Source: Phellopilus nigrolimitatus (lineage: Eukaryota > Basidiomycota > Agaricomycetes > Hymenochaetales > Hymenochaetaceae). From it: a stretch of 64,000 nucleotides of DNA. Numbering within the stretch: position 1 is the first letter of the stretch; each line of letters opens with the position of its first letter. The position numbers were made by a program, and so were the translations under genes. The stretch spans positions 1 to 64,000 of the forward strand of contig JAJOHG010000039.1 in assembly GCA_021029095.1 (NCBI GenBank), given 5' to 3'. This document shows positions 45,607 through 57,962 of the stretch, piece by piece. Below the pieces are notes generated by a model. It was given only the letters and a program-made list of their open reading frames with translations. It searched no databases and had not been told where the DNA came from.

Positions 45607-48600
45607 TTACTTCGCATCGTTGAGAAGATCTCGGAGGATAGGCCGCGCCCGTATTAGTCCCGCTCTCTACATTTGCTTTCCTGGCCTTCTTTTGTGGAGG
45701 GATCTGGGCAACATTGAGACTCTCTTTCAGTAACAAGTAGTCCTCAGAGTCCGGAGCTGCGCGCTTCGCGGGTTTTCCTATCGAAACCACAGGGAGAGCA
45801 GGGATGTAGCTCGTGATCGGGGAGAGAATGAGCGATGTCCGCGCCCACAGGAAGCGAGAGCACCCAGCCGCGCTTGTCCATTAATCCAAAGAAATCGGCG
45901 AGGAGTGGTGACGCCTGAAGTGTCTTTCTGCTCCCGAAAATGACAAGCTTCGCTCGCGCACGGGTGAACGCGACGTTGATCCGTCGCCAGTCTTTAAGCA
46001 GGTCACCAATCTATTTCATTGATAGAAGAAAAGTCAGGCAATCTCTCGACAGTGAAACTTTGAATCAAACAAACCTGATTATTCTCATTCGCCCTAACAA
46101 GTGAGACGATGATGCAGTCCTTGTCACGCCCTTGGCTCCTATCTGCAGTGAGGATCTCAACATCCTTATATTCCTGCAGGAGGTGCGAAAGGAGTTTGAT
46201 CTGCTGGCGGTACAATGAAATGATACCGATTTGACCCTGCCCAACGCCACCTCTCAGCAGCGCCGTTGTAAGCTGCTGGACGAGTGAAGCCTCTACTTCA
46301 TTCTGAATCAAGTCACCGACGTGCGAGTCCATCGCTGGCAACAAATCCGTGTCGACGAAAACTGCTTTGCATCTGAGACGAAGGAGATTATGATTTGTCT
46401 TCGCCAGAGCCCCCGATACTCAAGTGACATACCTCTCATCCATGAGCTGCTTGCAACCAGCATCCAGGCTTGGAAGATTCTAAGCCACAAGCTGGATCCG
46501 CCTCGTGTTTCAGTGGAATCTGCAAAGACCGTCGAGCAACTTCAACAGACCCGCACTTCAAACGGTCACCATATATCAGCTTATTTGACAGAAACATGAT
46601 ATCTCAGTTCATGCGATATTGATAAGTCAAGTCCACCACGGCATTTGGGTGCGCATCGGAAAGCCTTCGGAAGAGCGAGACGTCAAGTCCTCCCTTGCGA
46701 GCATCTCGACTTTTCACCTTCGCTGTAGTATGAGTACGATATTCTCTGGAAAAAGTCGCCGGAATAACTAGAACGTACGAGAGGTGGGAGCTGGAAATGA
46801 TCACCGACGAGGATAAACGTGTCCGCGAACCTCAGTGGACCGAGGCACGTAGGCAGCGTGATCTGAGATGCTTCGTCTACGATACAATAGTCAAACCGGC
46901 GTCTCGAGAAAAGCGCACTTGAAACTCAATTAGTATGCCGACGAGTCGTTAAGTATCATGCCGAAATACTCACTGATCTACGGATAAGCGGTGGTCGCAA
47001 CCACGGGTGGACTAAGTAGCTGGCGCTCAAGCTGTTCAACCGTAGTCGGCGTATCCTTCGCACTGATCATGAATTCATGTATCTCAGGGTGTACCTTCAC
47101 AATATCTCAATCAGCGGCGTATAGAAGGGAAGATAGAACTAAATATTCCACCTTATCCGCATTCCCGAGCCTCAAAATATCAAAATCCACTGAGTTTTTG
47201 AGCTTGAGCAAGATCGTATCGACAGCAGAATGCGTGTATGAAGTCAAGAGCACCGTCTTGCCCGATCTAACAAGGACTCGAATGATCTCCGCGACAGTCG
47301 TTGTTTTTCCCGTCCCCGGCATCCCAGGATTAAGGCATAATCTTGTGCACGCAGCGCATGTGCCATTGCTTGTTGCTGCCCCGAATTTAGTTTCTTGCTT
47401 GAGGCCGACATATTTTTGAAGTCGAACTCTTGCGTCGGCGTGAATGTTGGCGGCTTAAGGTCAATGAGGAGTTCGAGCCGTCGCGGAGAGCCCGAGACGT
47501 AAAAGAGTTGTGCGAGATTGTCTCGCACACGCGCCATCCCGCCTGTCATCTCATCCTTGTCGATGCGAAACACAATCTCCTCATCTTTACTGTACCGAGT
47601 ACTTCGCTCTCGAATAAAATCGGAAGAAAGTACGTGGTCGACACCAAGAACAATTTCCGTGGGCGTCAGGTCGAGCACGAAGCCACGCACAAGCGCGAGC
47701 AGGCGGGGATCATCCATAACAGAAACAGTCACTGCGTCGCCCACAACGATATGCCCGTGCAGGAGGCTCTGATGTTGAGTACCCGATTTCGTAATTCCGG
47801 TGAAAGAGTGTCGTTGTCGAACAAAACGATACGTGAATTGGTGTATTTTTGCAGTTTTGGACGCATTAGGCTTCTTTAATGGAAGGCGGAAAGTCGGGTC
47901 AAGAATCATTGAAGAGAGGCATCTACCCTTCTGCTCACGCTCGCGTGCGTGGATGGTCCATAACTCCTTGCGGAACCTAGATAAGTCCTGTTCCTCGAGC
48001 GCAATTAAGTGCTCCCATTTCCTGAAGAATTCGAGATGCGTGGCAGACAGGTGGCCTATCTTTAAGTCATACAGTTCGGCAATGGGGGAAGAGTCATCTG
48101 CAATGCCTTCAACGGCCTGAAAAACTATTAACGCTCGTACTCTTTGAGAAACATAGAGAAACATTCGACTTACCTTTCTGTAAAGCATGCACGCATCGGC
48201 GACATAGCATCTTCCACAAGCCCGTTCCTGGTCGATTGTCGGCGGTAAGAATGGTCCTTCGTCTTCTCCGTCTATCTCAGACTTCATGGTTCTGTCACTT
48301 CCAGCTTCTCCTTCAGTGTTGACCAATTTCTTTTTCCTTGCCTTCCTCGTCCTCCTCATCAAATACCCCGCTAATTCGTTCCTCGCCATAATCAGTCCGC
48401 GCATTTCATTCCTACCCGCAGGAACGCGGATTACTTCTTCGCTTTGTGTGTAGTACAGCAAGCCAGCAGGCACGTCCGCAGGGTTATTTGAAGTAGATGC
48501 GGGAGAGGGGAATGAGTTCAGAGTCGGTGTGGGCGGACGCACACCATAGCGTTCAGCCATGAGCAGCGTATATAGCATCGTTTGCGCGCGATGTTCCATT

Positions 48601-50006
48601 CCTGCGACCGCACGTCCGGTCTTGATCTCGAGAGGCATCGTATTCGTACTCATATTTCTGTAATTTCGCAGAGACAGGGGGTGGTTGTGAGGCACTGATG
48701 GATCAATGCGTTCTTCGATGCGCGCCTGGACGGATACGTCGATTTTACCTTTAAGTCCGTACTTGGGAACCCAAATGTCCTCTTCAACATCATGCAGCTG
48801 CGTGATCGCAAGGCGAGAGACTGTGCCATTAGACGCACGAGTGTCCGTCAGGGTTGCTTCGGGCTATTTGAAGGTGTTATTAGTGAGATTTAATCACCTG
48901 TCTCTGAGGACATACCTTGGGAATTTCTCCAATAAACCTATCTCCAAAAGTCCTCAGCCCACCCGCACGCTTCCCTAATTCGGCCTTCGCTTCTTCAACA
49001 CTCACTCCAATACGTACGAGCTCATTGAGCCCCTTCCGTATTATATCATCCACAGCTGTTTCAATGTGCTGTGCATCCCAGCGATGATTGGTAAAGCAGC
49101 GCTGTATGATCTCGTGGAGCATATTGCCCCACACTAGCGCAGGTGTCGCGTCCGTTGATGAGCGCAAGAGAAGTGAAAGCAATGGTCTGCGTGAGCAATG
49201 TGGGGCGTTTGCAACTGAAGTAGCAGTGATGAGAAGGTCAGGATGGAGAATGAGAAGATTGCGCTTTGCTGAGACGGTGATGGTGAGGCATTCGGAGGAG
49301 GTTCTGCCGTTTTCGTGACAAGATGAAAATAAGCCGATGATGTTGAGTGTATCATCTGAAACCATTTTAGCAGGGTACATTGTGATAGATGTGGAAACGC
49401 ACATTGGCGAACGTCTGTCTCCAGCCAATCATCCGTGAGTATGACCTTTCTACGTTCTGACTTGTCTTCTGAAACCACTTGGAGAAGCTAATGGATGTAG
49501 CAAATTAGCAGAGATAGCTTGCCATATGTGGGCATATCATCTCACTTTTTGTCTACCGCACACTTCGACCGTTTCGACAATGCATCGGAACGTTGGCTCT
49601 TCCTCCCTATGTAGGAGCTTATTTGCCTTGTTAAGAGAAAACGTTCATACGATAAAACAGTTGGAGCTGAAGTCGAATTACGCACGACAGATTTATCTTC
49701 AACGGAAGAGAACAGGTCGTCGTTCATATCATCCCAGTCCCAATCCTCCGCGCCTTCGAGTAGAGCTCCAAGGTCGACATCGCCTTCCAGCTTTTGCGCT
49801 GCAGAAGATAGCTGAAAGCTCAGGACAGGTTCTACCGGCACACGACTAGGAGAACCAGTACATCGAGGTATTGTTGTAGTACATTGTGGCTTCTTCGGGG
49901 TAGGATCGGGAGATGGCACAGCGTCAAAGAAAGAGGAGTCAATACCGGAGAGAAGACCCTCCATAAAAGAGGCCTCATCCTGTACGGTCGGTTTCGCGTA
50001 TGTCAT
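45607..50006 (-). CDS. DNA2: DNA2 nuclease-helicase
   Basis: ATG at 50004-50006, stop at 45607-45609. DNA2 trims Okazaki flaps and resects DNA ends. The N-terminal disordered part has a [12 protein letters not shown] acidic patch. The nuclease domain shows [26 protein letters not shown] and [11 protein letters not shown] (PD-(D/E)xK core). Four Cys of an Fe-S cluster are suggested by [11 protein letters not shown]. The SF1 helicase has [13 protein letters not shown], Walker [61 protein letters not shown] and [14 protein letters not shown]. The frame changes by one base just before Walker A (near 47310). The segment after about 45900 also needs an intron or indel to reach the end ([13 protein letters not shown]). 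An assembly error is likely, since DNA2 is essential in yeast. Confidence 0.9.
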
Positions 50007-50158
50007 TGCAGTTTAGTGTCTAGACTGTGAGGTATCGCGATAAAATAGAACGTGAGGGAGGAATAAGAAAGACGCGTCGGTGGCATGCGAACAGAACAGT
50101 CACAAAACGCGTCTGTCATGCGCGCGTCACATCACGGTCGGTTTTACCTTCCTCAATC
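50007..50158. promoter_or_regulatory. Divergent promoter of DNA2 with two ACGCGT boxes
   Basis: Two copies of ACGCGT (50072-50077, 50107-50112) lie in the 152 bp between DNA2 and the next gene. In yeasts this MluI box binds MBF and drives G1/S genes such as those for replication. The same hexamer also occurs in other promoters here, so the significance is uncertain. Confidence 0.45.
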
Positions 50159-50791
50159 ATGGCGGCAATAACCAAAATTGTTACACCAGTATGCAAGGGC
50201 CTCTCGGAGCTTCCGTCCGCGGCTGTCCAAAGAGCACAACTCAACGAACATCTGCTATCTGCTCCGCTCGCCGAAATCGAACATACACTGTCGCCGTCTT
50301 TGAAGCACATCGCACTCGGCCTCGCTCTTACCACTGGCTCTGCTCTTGGCGAGACCCCTCCTACCGAAGACCAGTGCCTCTCTGCGTTCACCGCGCAAAA
50401 TGCTGCTGGTCTCACCTCCGGTGCTCGGGCATGGTCCAAACACGCCCGTCGGTCAGCAAAGCCTGATATTGAAGGCAATGTCGCGTCTAAACCGGAACCT
50501 GATTTAGGCTGGTGGGGCACTCCAAAAGGGCCAGTCCAGACGATTAATATGCGAGCCCTCGAGTTATTTTGGAGGATCATGCGTCGTGCTTCCTGGAAGA
50601 ATCTCCACTGGTTACCTCACGCGGTACTTGTGTATGAGGTTCGTGTTGAAGACGGGTATGGCATGCGATGGTCACAGAACCGTCCAGTGTCGCCTACCTG
50701 TCCTCCATGTTCACAGTGGATATTCAGGGGATTTGTTGAACCAATGATGGAAGATGGGCACAAAATGGGGTGGATGCACTCATTTGACTAA
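50159..50791 (+). CDS. Conserved protein of unknown function
   Basis: Single open frame of 210 residues from the ATG 50159-50161. The middle part has LGWWGTPKGPVQTINMRALELF and WKNLHWLPHAVLVYEVRVED. The end has GFVEPMMEDGHKMGWMH. Trp-, His- and Met-rich blocks with fixed spacing suggest a folded domain. I recognise the closing GFVEPMMEDGH pattern as one common to Agaricomycete predicted proteins, but know of no function. No signal peptide or TM segment. The segment NRPVSPTCPPCSQ (near 50675-50715) is Cys/Pro-rich and may contain a short intron that is also open. Divergent from DNA2. Confidence 0.7.
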   Translation: MAAITKIVTPVCKGLSELPSAAVQRAQLNEHLLSAPLAEIEHTLSPSLKHIALGLALTTGSALGETPPTEDQCLSAFTAQNAAGLTSGARAWSKHARRSAKPDIEGNVASKPEPDLGWWGTPKGPVQTINMRALELFWRIMRRASWKNLHWLPHAVLVYEVRVEDGYGMRWSQNRPVSPTCPPCSQWIFRGFVEPMMEDGHKMGWMHSFD

Positions 50792-51316
50792 AAGGCGCCT
50801 CATTTCTTTTCGTGAGTACCTAACTTGGTATACTATTAGCGAAACTCTCATAAAGAATGCGACGATTGACGTGAATAAGAGCTTCGAGTTACGCGGTGGA
50901 CCCTTGCGCGGAAGACAAGATAGCACGTATACGCATGCGAGCAGCCGTCTTTCCTTGCCCTATTTCGTATATGCGCTGGAGAATCAATAGACGAAAGATA
51001 ACGGATGGACAATAGCACAGGTCACTGCGGTGGAGATAGACTTGAAGATATGCGTTGGCTCGATGGACGCGTCACAAAGGTCGGTCCGTCGACGACAGTC
51101 GTACAACAGATCAATAAAAACCATCACAGCGAAAAATACAATGCAAAAAGGAGCTGGCGATCCGAATAGTATACATATAGGAAGATATGGAGGACCATTA
51201 AATCATCGTAACAGCCAGGTATATCGTCGTCATCGAAGCCGTCGGGAGGAATGGGAACATCAGCTTACCTCATAAATCCAGAAAAGGCGCAAGCAAAACT
51301 ACATCAAACTGTTTTC
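50792..51316. other. Intergenic, no gene recognised
   Basis: Only short unconvincing frames between the unknown gene and IES6. Confidence 0.5.
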
Positions 51317-52245
51317 CTATTTCACGATGGGATTCACCCCACGGAGCGCGAGGTATTCTTTCACTGCGCTAGCATTCTGTTGGATGCCGTCAGGTCAGTT
51401 GATTGAAGCTTAAATCAAGTCTTTTTTATGTAGGCAGGAGATCGAACAAACTTACCAGTGTCTTTATAAATTCGTAGATGCTTTTGTCGTGGTACCGTAG
51501 GCCCGTCGCTGGGTCTGTGTACGGGGCCTTCATATAAAGGAATGAATGAGTTTAGAAAGTTCAATAGTAACACTTCATTTCCGAATATAATATGTCATAC
51601 ATACCTCGAGTCCAGTAATATCGCAGTATCTTTTCTGCGGGAGGATGGAAGGTGGGGCCTCGATTGAAGCGTCTTGCAAGGTAACTTGCGTTATACAACA
51701 TTTCCCGAAGTCCTACAAAGGCAAGGGGCTTACAGGTCGGCACGTCCTCATCCTCCAGCGGAGTCGCCTTTTGTACCTCTCCGGCACCGACGTCGGTGTC
51801 CATTTTGTCCTCGCCTTCTTCCGCTGCCGCAGCTTCGGCTGCGGCCTCCTCGCGCTCCGCGCGTCTACGCTCTCGCTCGGCCCGCTCGCGCTCGCGCTCC
51901 TGCGTGAGTACCGTCTTGAGGTTCTTCGTGCGCCGGCTCGCGTTCTTCGTGTACGAGCTGTTCTTGAACGGACGCGGATAGTGCAGGTAGGAAAGCGACT
52001 CGGCGAGCGTCTGGGCGGAGTGGTGTCAGCAGTGAATTTGGCTCTAATTCATAGATGTGGGTCAAAAGAAGCGCAAGGGAGGCCAGGGTAAAGCTGGATT
52101 GGGAGAAGCGTTGTAAGAAGAAAAGGAGCCGTACGGGGGTCTGTGGCACGGACGCTTCTCCTGGTATACTCGCAGCAGCAGACGCGGCAGCGCCGCCGCC
52201 CGGGGCCCTGCGTCTGTTCGAGCCTTTGGGTGGCCTGTACACGTC
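51317..52245 (-). CDS. IES6: INO80 complex subunit IES6 (YL1-C domain); N-terminus unresolved
   Basis: Minus-strand gene ending at the TAG 51317-51319 after LRGVNPIVK. IES6 pairs with Arp5 in the INO80 chromatin remodeller. A Pro/Arg/Ala-rich segment leads by an intron into TLAESLSYLHYPRPFKNSSY, where PRPFKN is the IES6 signature. Then comes RRTKNLKTVL, a long Glu/Arg/Ala helix, and an acidic stretch with MDTDVG. The YL1-C domain follows across introns: KRYCDITGLE and then APYTDPATGLRYHDKSIYE. The exon boundary before KRYCDIT must use a GTGCCG donor, because the nearby GTAAGC donor would give a stop. No ATG lies in frame at the start of the first visible exon (about 52245), so an upstream exon is missing from this model. 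Confidence 0.8.
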
Positions 52246-52849
52246 CGAGCATGTTTACAAAGTAACGACGTCGCGTCAGATTTTCGTAGTTTTCGATTTG
52301 GTCAACATAGAAGGCCACGTCCGAGAGATACACAACGTTTCGCAGCCCGTGCCAGGATCGAAAGCGTGAGTTAGGATGAGATGTTTCGTCCCATGTCGCG
52401 ATGAACGTGAGCATCCGTCTTGCAATTTATTTCAGTGCACGTACATGACGAGGTGAGCTACTGCTTGCTCTGCTGCGGTTTATAGTGTTAATCGTAGACA
52501 GCAAATGAGCTCGAGAGTTAGATGCGTGCACAGAAATTGGAATGCATTTCAAGATCGGCGTCGTTTCGGACATCTCCGATATCTCGGTATGTAAGGAAAC
52601 CTCAATCCTAACAACAATGGATGGTTTCCCGTAAACTTTTATTACGGCGAATAGATTATTTTGACGACCATAACATGTAATTTCTCGTTGACGAAGAACT
52701 GCCAGGGTCTTAGTGCACCAGCTCTGAAGGTAAAAGAGGTCGAATAAAGTCTAATTTAGCAGGGGAACGGTACCCGCCACATTGCAGATCGTAACAACAA
52801 TAAAAATATAACGATAATGATAGCGGCGAAAGTACAGATGTGATATCTA
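52246..52849. other. Intergenic region between IES6 and NTPase copy D
   Basis: May contain the first exon of IES6 (a minus-strand ATG exists at 52412-52414 and another near 52254). About 70-80 bp at the right side (52772-52849) match the 3' flank of NTPase copies A and B; the similarity then stops. Confidence 0.4.
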
Positions 52850-54794
52850 TCACTCCATGTTAAAAACGAGAAGATATTTGTCGGGCACGTTGTGTTTCTC
52901 CTCCATAGGCGCTCTGGGAAATAGGAACCTGACGTCGTTGCCAGGCGGAGTCACAGCGACAAAGCGGAACGTCTTAACGCCCAGCTTTTCCAACCAATTC
53001 AGTCCTTCTTCTTTGATTGCGCGGCTAGAAAATCCAGTCGTCGCCTGAAACACAGTAGCCCTCTTCTCCTGAACCTCGTAGACAAAGGCATTGAATGTTT
53101 CCTGGTTTCTCGCAGAAGGACAGTAAAATCCATCTTTGAGCTCCAGATTCTGCCCACGCACAAGGTAGGTTGTAGTGATAGGTTGCGGATCTCCTGGAAG
53201 CTTAGTGTTTGAGATCTGTAAGACCTTTCCTCCAAACCCGAAGCAAAGCCACGTAGATGGCGCCTCGGACGATGGCTTTGTCCAGGTCACATTTTGTTCG
53301 CCGGCATTGCGTGTCAAAGGTTTAGTCGACCATTGTCCGCCGTTACGAAGCGCGATTTGGAATTCTTCGCCCAATATATATCTCGCAGCAGCCCGTGTGG
53401 TTATTCGGTCCAAAAAGTTGTAGAGGACTGCAGCAGCGTGTTCAAACTGTAAAACTCGTGATTGACGGAGCAAATCGTAAACATGTTTCGAAGGGAACGT
53501 GATTGAAAGCTGGTCACGGAAAGCGCGGGGGAGGACAAGGAGGAATTTGTGCGATAAATCGTGGTTGAAATCGAGCAGCATAGAATCGTGAAGAATGTCC
53601 TTGAGCTGTTGGAGGCTTCTGAGGGAGCCGATGGCAGATTTTAATTCATCCTCATATTTCAAGGGTAACGGAGCCCAAGCATATGCAATCCGAGCTGTAG
53701 GGCCGTACTTGACGAAGAAGTTTTCGAGTTGGCGTTCGGTCAACATCTCAGATGTTTCCTGAAGCATCCGACTGAAGGGTGTTATTTAGGCGATCAATGG
53801 ATTAAAGAGAAGCGTACCCTGCAATGAGCTCGGAAAGCGTCCAGGGCTTCATAAAGTATTTGGAAGCCGAACTTTTCTTTAACCATTTCAAGTGATCCTT
53901 CCTTGGTGATGCGGCTTGAACAATGAAAAGCTGGAGCCCGAGCGCAACCGCAGAGACACCTTTCATATGGAGTGTTGAATCGACCAAGCACCACGTCGAC
54001 CTCGGAAGAAAGTCTTGAAACACGTTAAGGCTGGCTCGGATAGGACAGTCAACCCTAAAAACGCCTTCATCGTTCAGAATGTAGAGATTCTCGGGTTGGG
54101 TTTGGAGAACGGTTGGTTGTCCAGCAAGCATGCGAAGACAAAGTATGAAATGCAAAAAAAGACTTTTCCCTGAATAATACTATCTATCAAATCACTCCAT
54201 TATAAAATTGCACGACCTACCGATCCCTGGATGACCAAGTACAGCGACACCGTCTGCCCCATTTACATTCTCGTTAACAGAGTTATGGGTGAGAAAAGGA
54301 TTGCTAAAATCCAGGGGTAAATCGTCAGGACGCAAGCCGCTGCCGACATTTGCTTCATCATCCGCAGTTTGGTCCACGCTAGTATCTACACCACTGTCCA
54401 CTTGCATGCTGTCAAATCCATCACGCCCACTTCCAGTAACAGATAGGCTTGCAGCCACATCATCGTCATCGTCAACAACGCCATCGACCGCAAAACGCAT
54501 AGTCCAATTTTTTGAAAGGGAGATCACATCCTGCAGAGCTTTTAGGTACTCGTTCCGGACGAGTATTCCATTGACATCCGAGTCTCCAATTGGCCCTCTG
54601 CAGACCAGACACTGGCTTGGAACGGGCGTCGAGTCTGTAACTTTGTCGTTGCCCTCGCTGCGTTGAATTTCCCTTTTCTCGAAGACAGTTTCGAAGGGCC
54701 TACGCCAAGTAATATCGTAAAGTTCTTGCACTTCATCTCGCGATCCTTGCAAATGAACGGCAAGCGTAGAATTCCGAAGAGATTTCAAAGCCAT
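52850..54794 (-). CDS. Crinkler/RHS-like P-loop NTPase, copy D (intact)
   Basis: Exons (minus) 54221-54794, 53818-54169 and 52850-53771 give 615 residues with intact phases and the same three-exon structure as copy A. It shows ELYDITWRRPFETVFEKREI, an acidic linker with five Asp in a row, Walker A GHPGIGKS over intron 1, TWCLVDS, IVQAASPRKDHLKWLKK and KPWTLSELIAG, then KYGPTARIAYAW. The C-terminal domain is complete to DKYLLVFNME. A six-residue stretch near the end (KKTKPV in copy A) is reduced. The upstream block starting GCCGAGTTTGCCGG is shared with A and B. It lies on the opposite strand and about 36 kb from B, next to a FunK1 kinase gene. Confidence 0.75.
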
Positions 54795-55450
54795 TGCTAA
54801 ACTGAGACAGAGCCGGTTGTTAGCGGTCACTTGTGGTATCGCGTGTTTGTAGTTGTTATGCTTTATCATCCGGCAAACTCGGCTTCGTGGATATGCAAAA
54901 GTTTATTCCAACCTCCTCCTCCCCTTTTTTCCCCATGTAATCTTGACATTATCCTGACAAGTTTCATCCCGCAGTCATCAAAAACCTTCTGACATACTTC
55001 ATACATGATAAGTAACATCCATGCAAAATTTGAAAAGGATCCGTGAAGGAGTTAGCTGGGAATGAGATGAGATGAGGCAACAGGTGCACTTACCTCAATT
55101 GCTCGTTTCATTTCGATTCTGACCCGCGACTGCCATTATTATTTCTGTAAAAGGCTGTATAAGTACGTAGTAGAGAAAATGACAGAAACCCGAAACAAAA
55201 TAAGTATCCATCCGATGAGAAAAAGCGCATATGGTCCAAAAAAATCACGTTCTTCTTTATCCGACATTGTCATCCTCCCTGCGACGCTTTTCTCCGACAG
55301 ACGAACGGGATTGGTCCTGAGGTACGTTTCCGCTGACAGGTCCGAGATTGTCGTTTGACTGAGCCACGCCGAGTACGTCGCCACTCCCGGTTACATGGGT
55401 CCCATATAAACTTTTCCTTGCGCTGTACCATCGGTGAAACGTGACGTCTT
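54795..55450. other. Intergenic, 5' flank of NTPase copy D
   Basis: The first 90 bp or so match the upstream blocks of copies A and B. Then an unrelated sequence follows, including a TC-rich run. A 44-codon minus-strand frame at about 55139-55273 with one hydrophobic stretch was not accepted as a gene. Confidence 0.4.
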
Positions 55451-57962
55451 CTAGTCCAGAGGGAATCGGAACCACCTCGCAGGATCCTTCCAGCGCCCAC
55501 GTGTTTTCTTCAGGTTGATAGTCACTTCGCCCTCCTTCCGCACGTGGACGATCTCATCCAGGAATAATCTCTTCATCATTTCGTGCGCGTGATCTGCGGG
55601 GATATCATCTTTCGAGTATGCCCATTGTTTCCTCAAGTACTGAGCCATCCTGTGCGACATCCCAGCGACGAGTCTGAGTTTTGGGTGGAGCCGTTTCTCC
55701 CATTTCTCGAGTTCGGTTAAGATTATGAATAGGTCTCTAGAATCATCCATGCAATAGCCAGGATTATGGTGCTCCATGACTTTCGTAAAACGATCATATT
55801 CATACGTCGATTTGTCCTCGTCTCCTACGCAGGCGCGGCACAGAATGTACGCGTAAAGCCAGAAGACGGATTCCATATCAAGGTATGGGAGGTGCTCGAA
55901 TGGCACTTCTTCTTCAGGCTCAACGATGAAAGGTGACTTGTTGATTTCGTTGATATAGTCGTCGTGTTTCTTCTGGCCGTATGCACCGATATACAGTGCT
56001 CGCGCTTCGTCAGAAATCAGAGAAAAATTTGCTCTTGTTTGAAACTCAGAGAAGTAGAATGCGCCGACGCTAACGGCCATTGCGATATACATCGGAGTCC
56101 CCTGTGGAACGTTAGCAGTGAGCTTGAGACCAGGAAAACCTAATACGTACCGTCATGTCTGTCAAAGGAGCTCCCGATCCGAGCAGTGCCGCGTTGTCCC
56201 AGTCGATCAACATAGCAATTTCCTTCACATTTTCGCTGTAAGACATGTCTGAGTAAATTTCAACGTAAAAAGTGACAGAATATAACGCACAGGGTAGGAT
56301 CCAACACCTGTTCAACGTACTTCATGACTTTGGGATTCTGCTTCTTCGTGTCGTCCGGTTTGTGCTTCGGGTTAATGACAATGTTACTCTTGCTGATGTC
56401 GCGATGTAATGAGTCGCGGTCCATCACGCAGAACTGGTGTACTGAAAACCGAAGAAAGCGAAGCGAATGCATTTAGACTGCGTAAGTAAGGTCGGGAGAG
56501 AAAAAAAGGAAACTGCTTACTGTGGACGATGTCGAAGCCGATCTTCAGCAATTGCAAGAGTGAGGTACATTCCTCCAGCGCGTCCCCATAGCTCTCTAGG
56601 ATGGCCTTGACCTTTACTCTTTGAGGAATTTTCTGCTCGTGCACTTGGCTGGCATAGTCATCTTCCACTTCTGACTCGCCATCGTCAGGCGCGCCCCCGG
56701 CCTCAACATCGTCGGCTGCCTCTCCACTTTCTATCTCCTCGTGATGTGGCTGAACGCTCTCGATAGTGGAGTTACCATCATTGGCATCTTCTCCGCCATG
56801 TGTGACAGCTTCATATTCAATTCGTTTCGTTCCGCTGCTCGAGTTATCTGGCACGTCTTTGTACTGCCACAGCAAGTTCGAAGTCCCGCAGAATATTACT
56901 CCGGAGTGTTTCCTCGAAGTCTCCAACTCCTGAGGTGATCCGTCGGCTTTTGTCACGGCCACTTCCTCGTAGCTGCCTAAACGGACGACACCGGGAACAT
57001 AGCCTTCCTCGTGTATCTTCTCGAGGACCGCGCCCTCGGTGAAGCGCATCTTCTTCTCCCGCCAAAGGTCCTTGATGATGTAAGATCCACTTTGAAGGAT
57101 CCACGTCTGTTTACCCCAGGCAGGTGTCGAGAACAGCCTGACTGCGTCCATTTCACGGTTTGCGGTCTTGACGGTCCACACGAGCTTCCCGTTCTCCTCC
57201 TTCGATAGCTGCATGGTAGAGTCGCGCTGCGGCAGGTCGTCGACGGCGTCGTAGAGCGTGTGCAAGAAGTAGAATAAGAGGTGGACGTCCTTTTCCCATT
57301 CGTATTGCTTCGAGTATACAAGCCGCGACGCGTCGGACCAGCAGAAGCGGAAGATTTCGGCGGTGCACGTCATGTAGAGGAGCCCGGCGATGTCGGGTCG
57401 CTCCCGGGGCAGGCCTCTCGCATACACGGCTGCGCGGTCAGATAGCTCAGGATTTAAGAGCTCGACATCGACGAAGGAAACGAGCTCAGTCGTCCTTCGG
57501 GTTTTGGACGTAGGGACCCTAGTGCTCTTGTCGCGAATCACATCCTCACCGGCACTCAGCTTGTCCCACACAGCGACCAGATCCGGCTTGTTAACAGTGG
57601 CATCCCTTTCGTCTTCTACCGCGTGCAAATGACTCGGCTGAAACAGTATGCGGTCACCTGTGCAAGGATATGAGTAACGAGTGGAGGTCGCAGTAGATAT
57701 AGATGCGAGTTACTCACCATCGTCGCCGATGTTAATTTGACCGGCGACATGAAGGCTAACGCGGGCAAGTATATTCAAGATCGGTTCGTATAAATCGTGC
57801 TCCCATGTAGCTTTGGTCTGCCACAGCCGCCATACGGTCTATGTTCTCCTTGTAGAAAGCGCTAAACTCATCCGACGAGTCGACCATTGACGGATCGACG
57901 CGAAGATATTTCTCGTGGAAGTCCTCGTCTCTTTTGATGTCCGCATAGTCGAAGACCGTCAT
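55451..57962 (-). CDS. FunK1-type fungal protein kinase
   Basis: Expanded basidiomycete kinase family. From the ATG at 57960-57962 (MTVFDYADIKRDEDFHEKYL) through several exons to the stop at 55451. A large N-terminal region (WEKDVHLLFYFLHTLYDAVD, SYIIKDLWREKKM) comes before the kinase lobe. The lobe has VPGVVRLGSYEEV, an acidic insert rich in Glu/Asp, then FDIVHQFCVMDRDSLHRDIS with KSNIVI (HRD and the Asn), and MLIDWDNAALLG, where DWD replaces DFG as usual in FunK1. TGTPMYIAMAV follows (activation segment end). The frame changes by one base near 57820: the piece TWEHDLYEPILNILARVSL is one frame off from the start. Either the sequence has an indel or the gene is damaged. Substrates are unknown. 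Confidence 0.85.

Noticed and set aside
55139..55273. Minus-strand frame of 44 codons with one hydrophobic stretch (FFGPYALFLIGWILILF)
   Set aside because: Too short, no homologue recognised, and it lies in the spacer between FunK1 and copy D; a membrane microprotein cannot be excluded but nothing supports it.
57810..57835. An 18-nt GT...AG interval that would repair the FunK1 frame
   Set aside because: Far below the intron sizes in this window (about 45 nt and more), so treated as an indel or damage.
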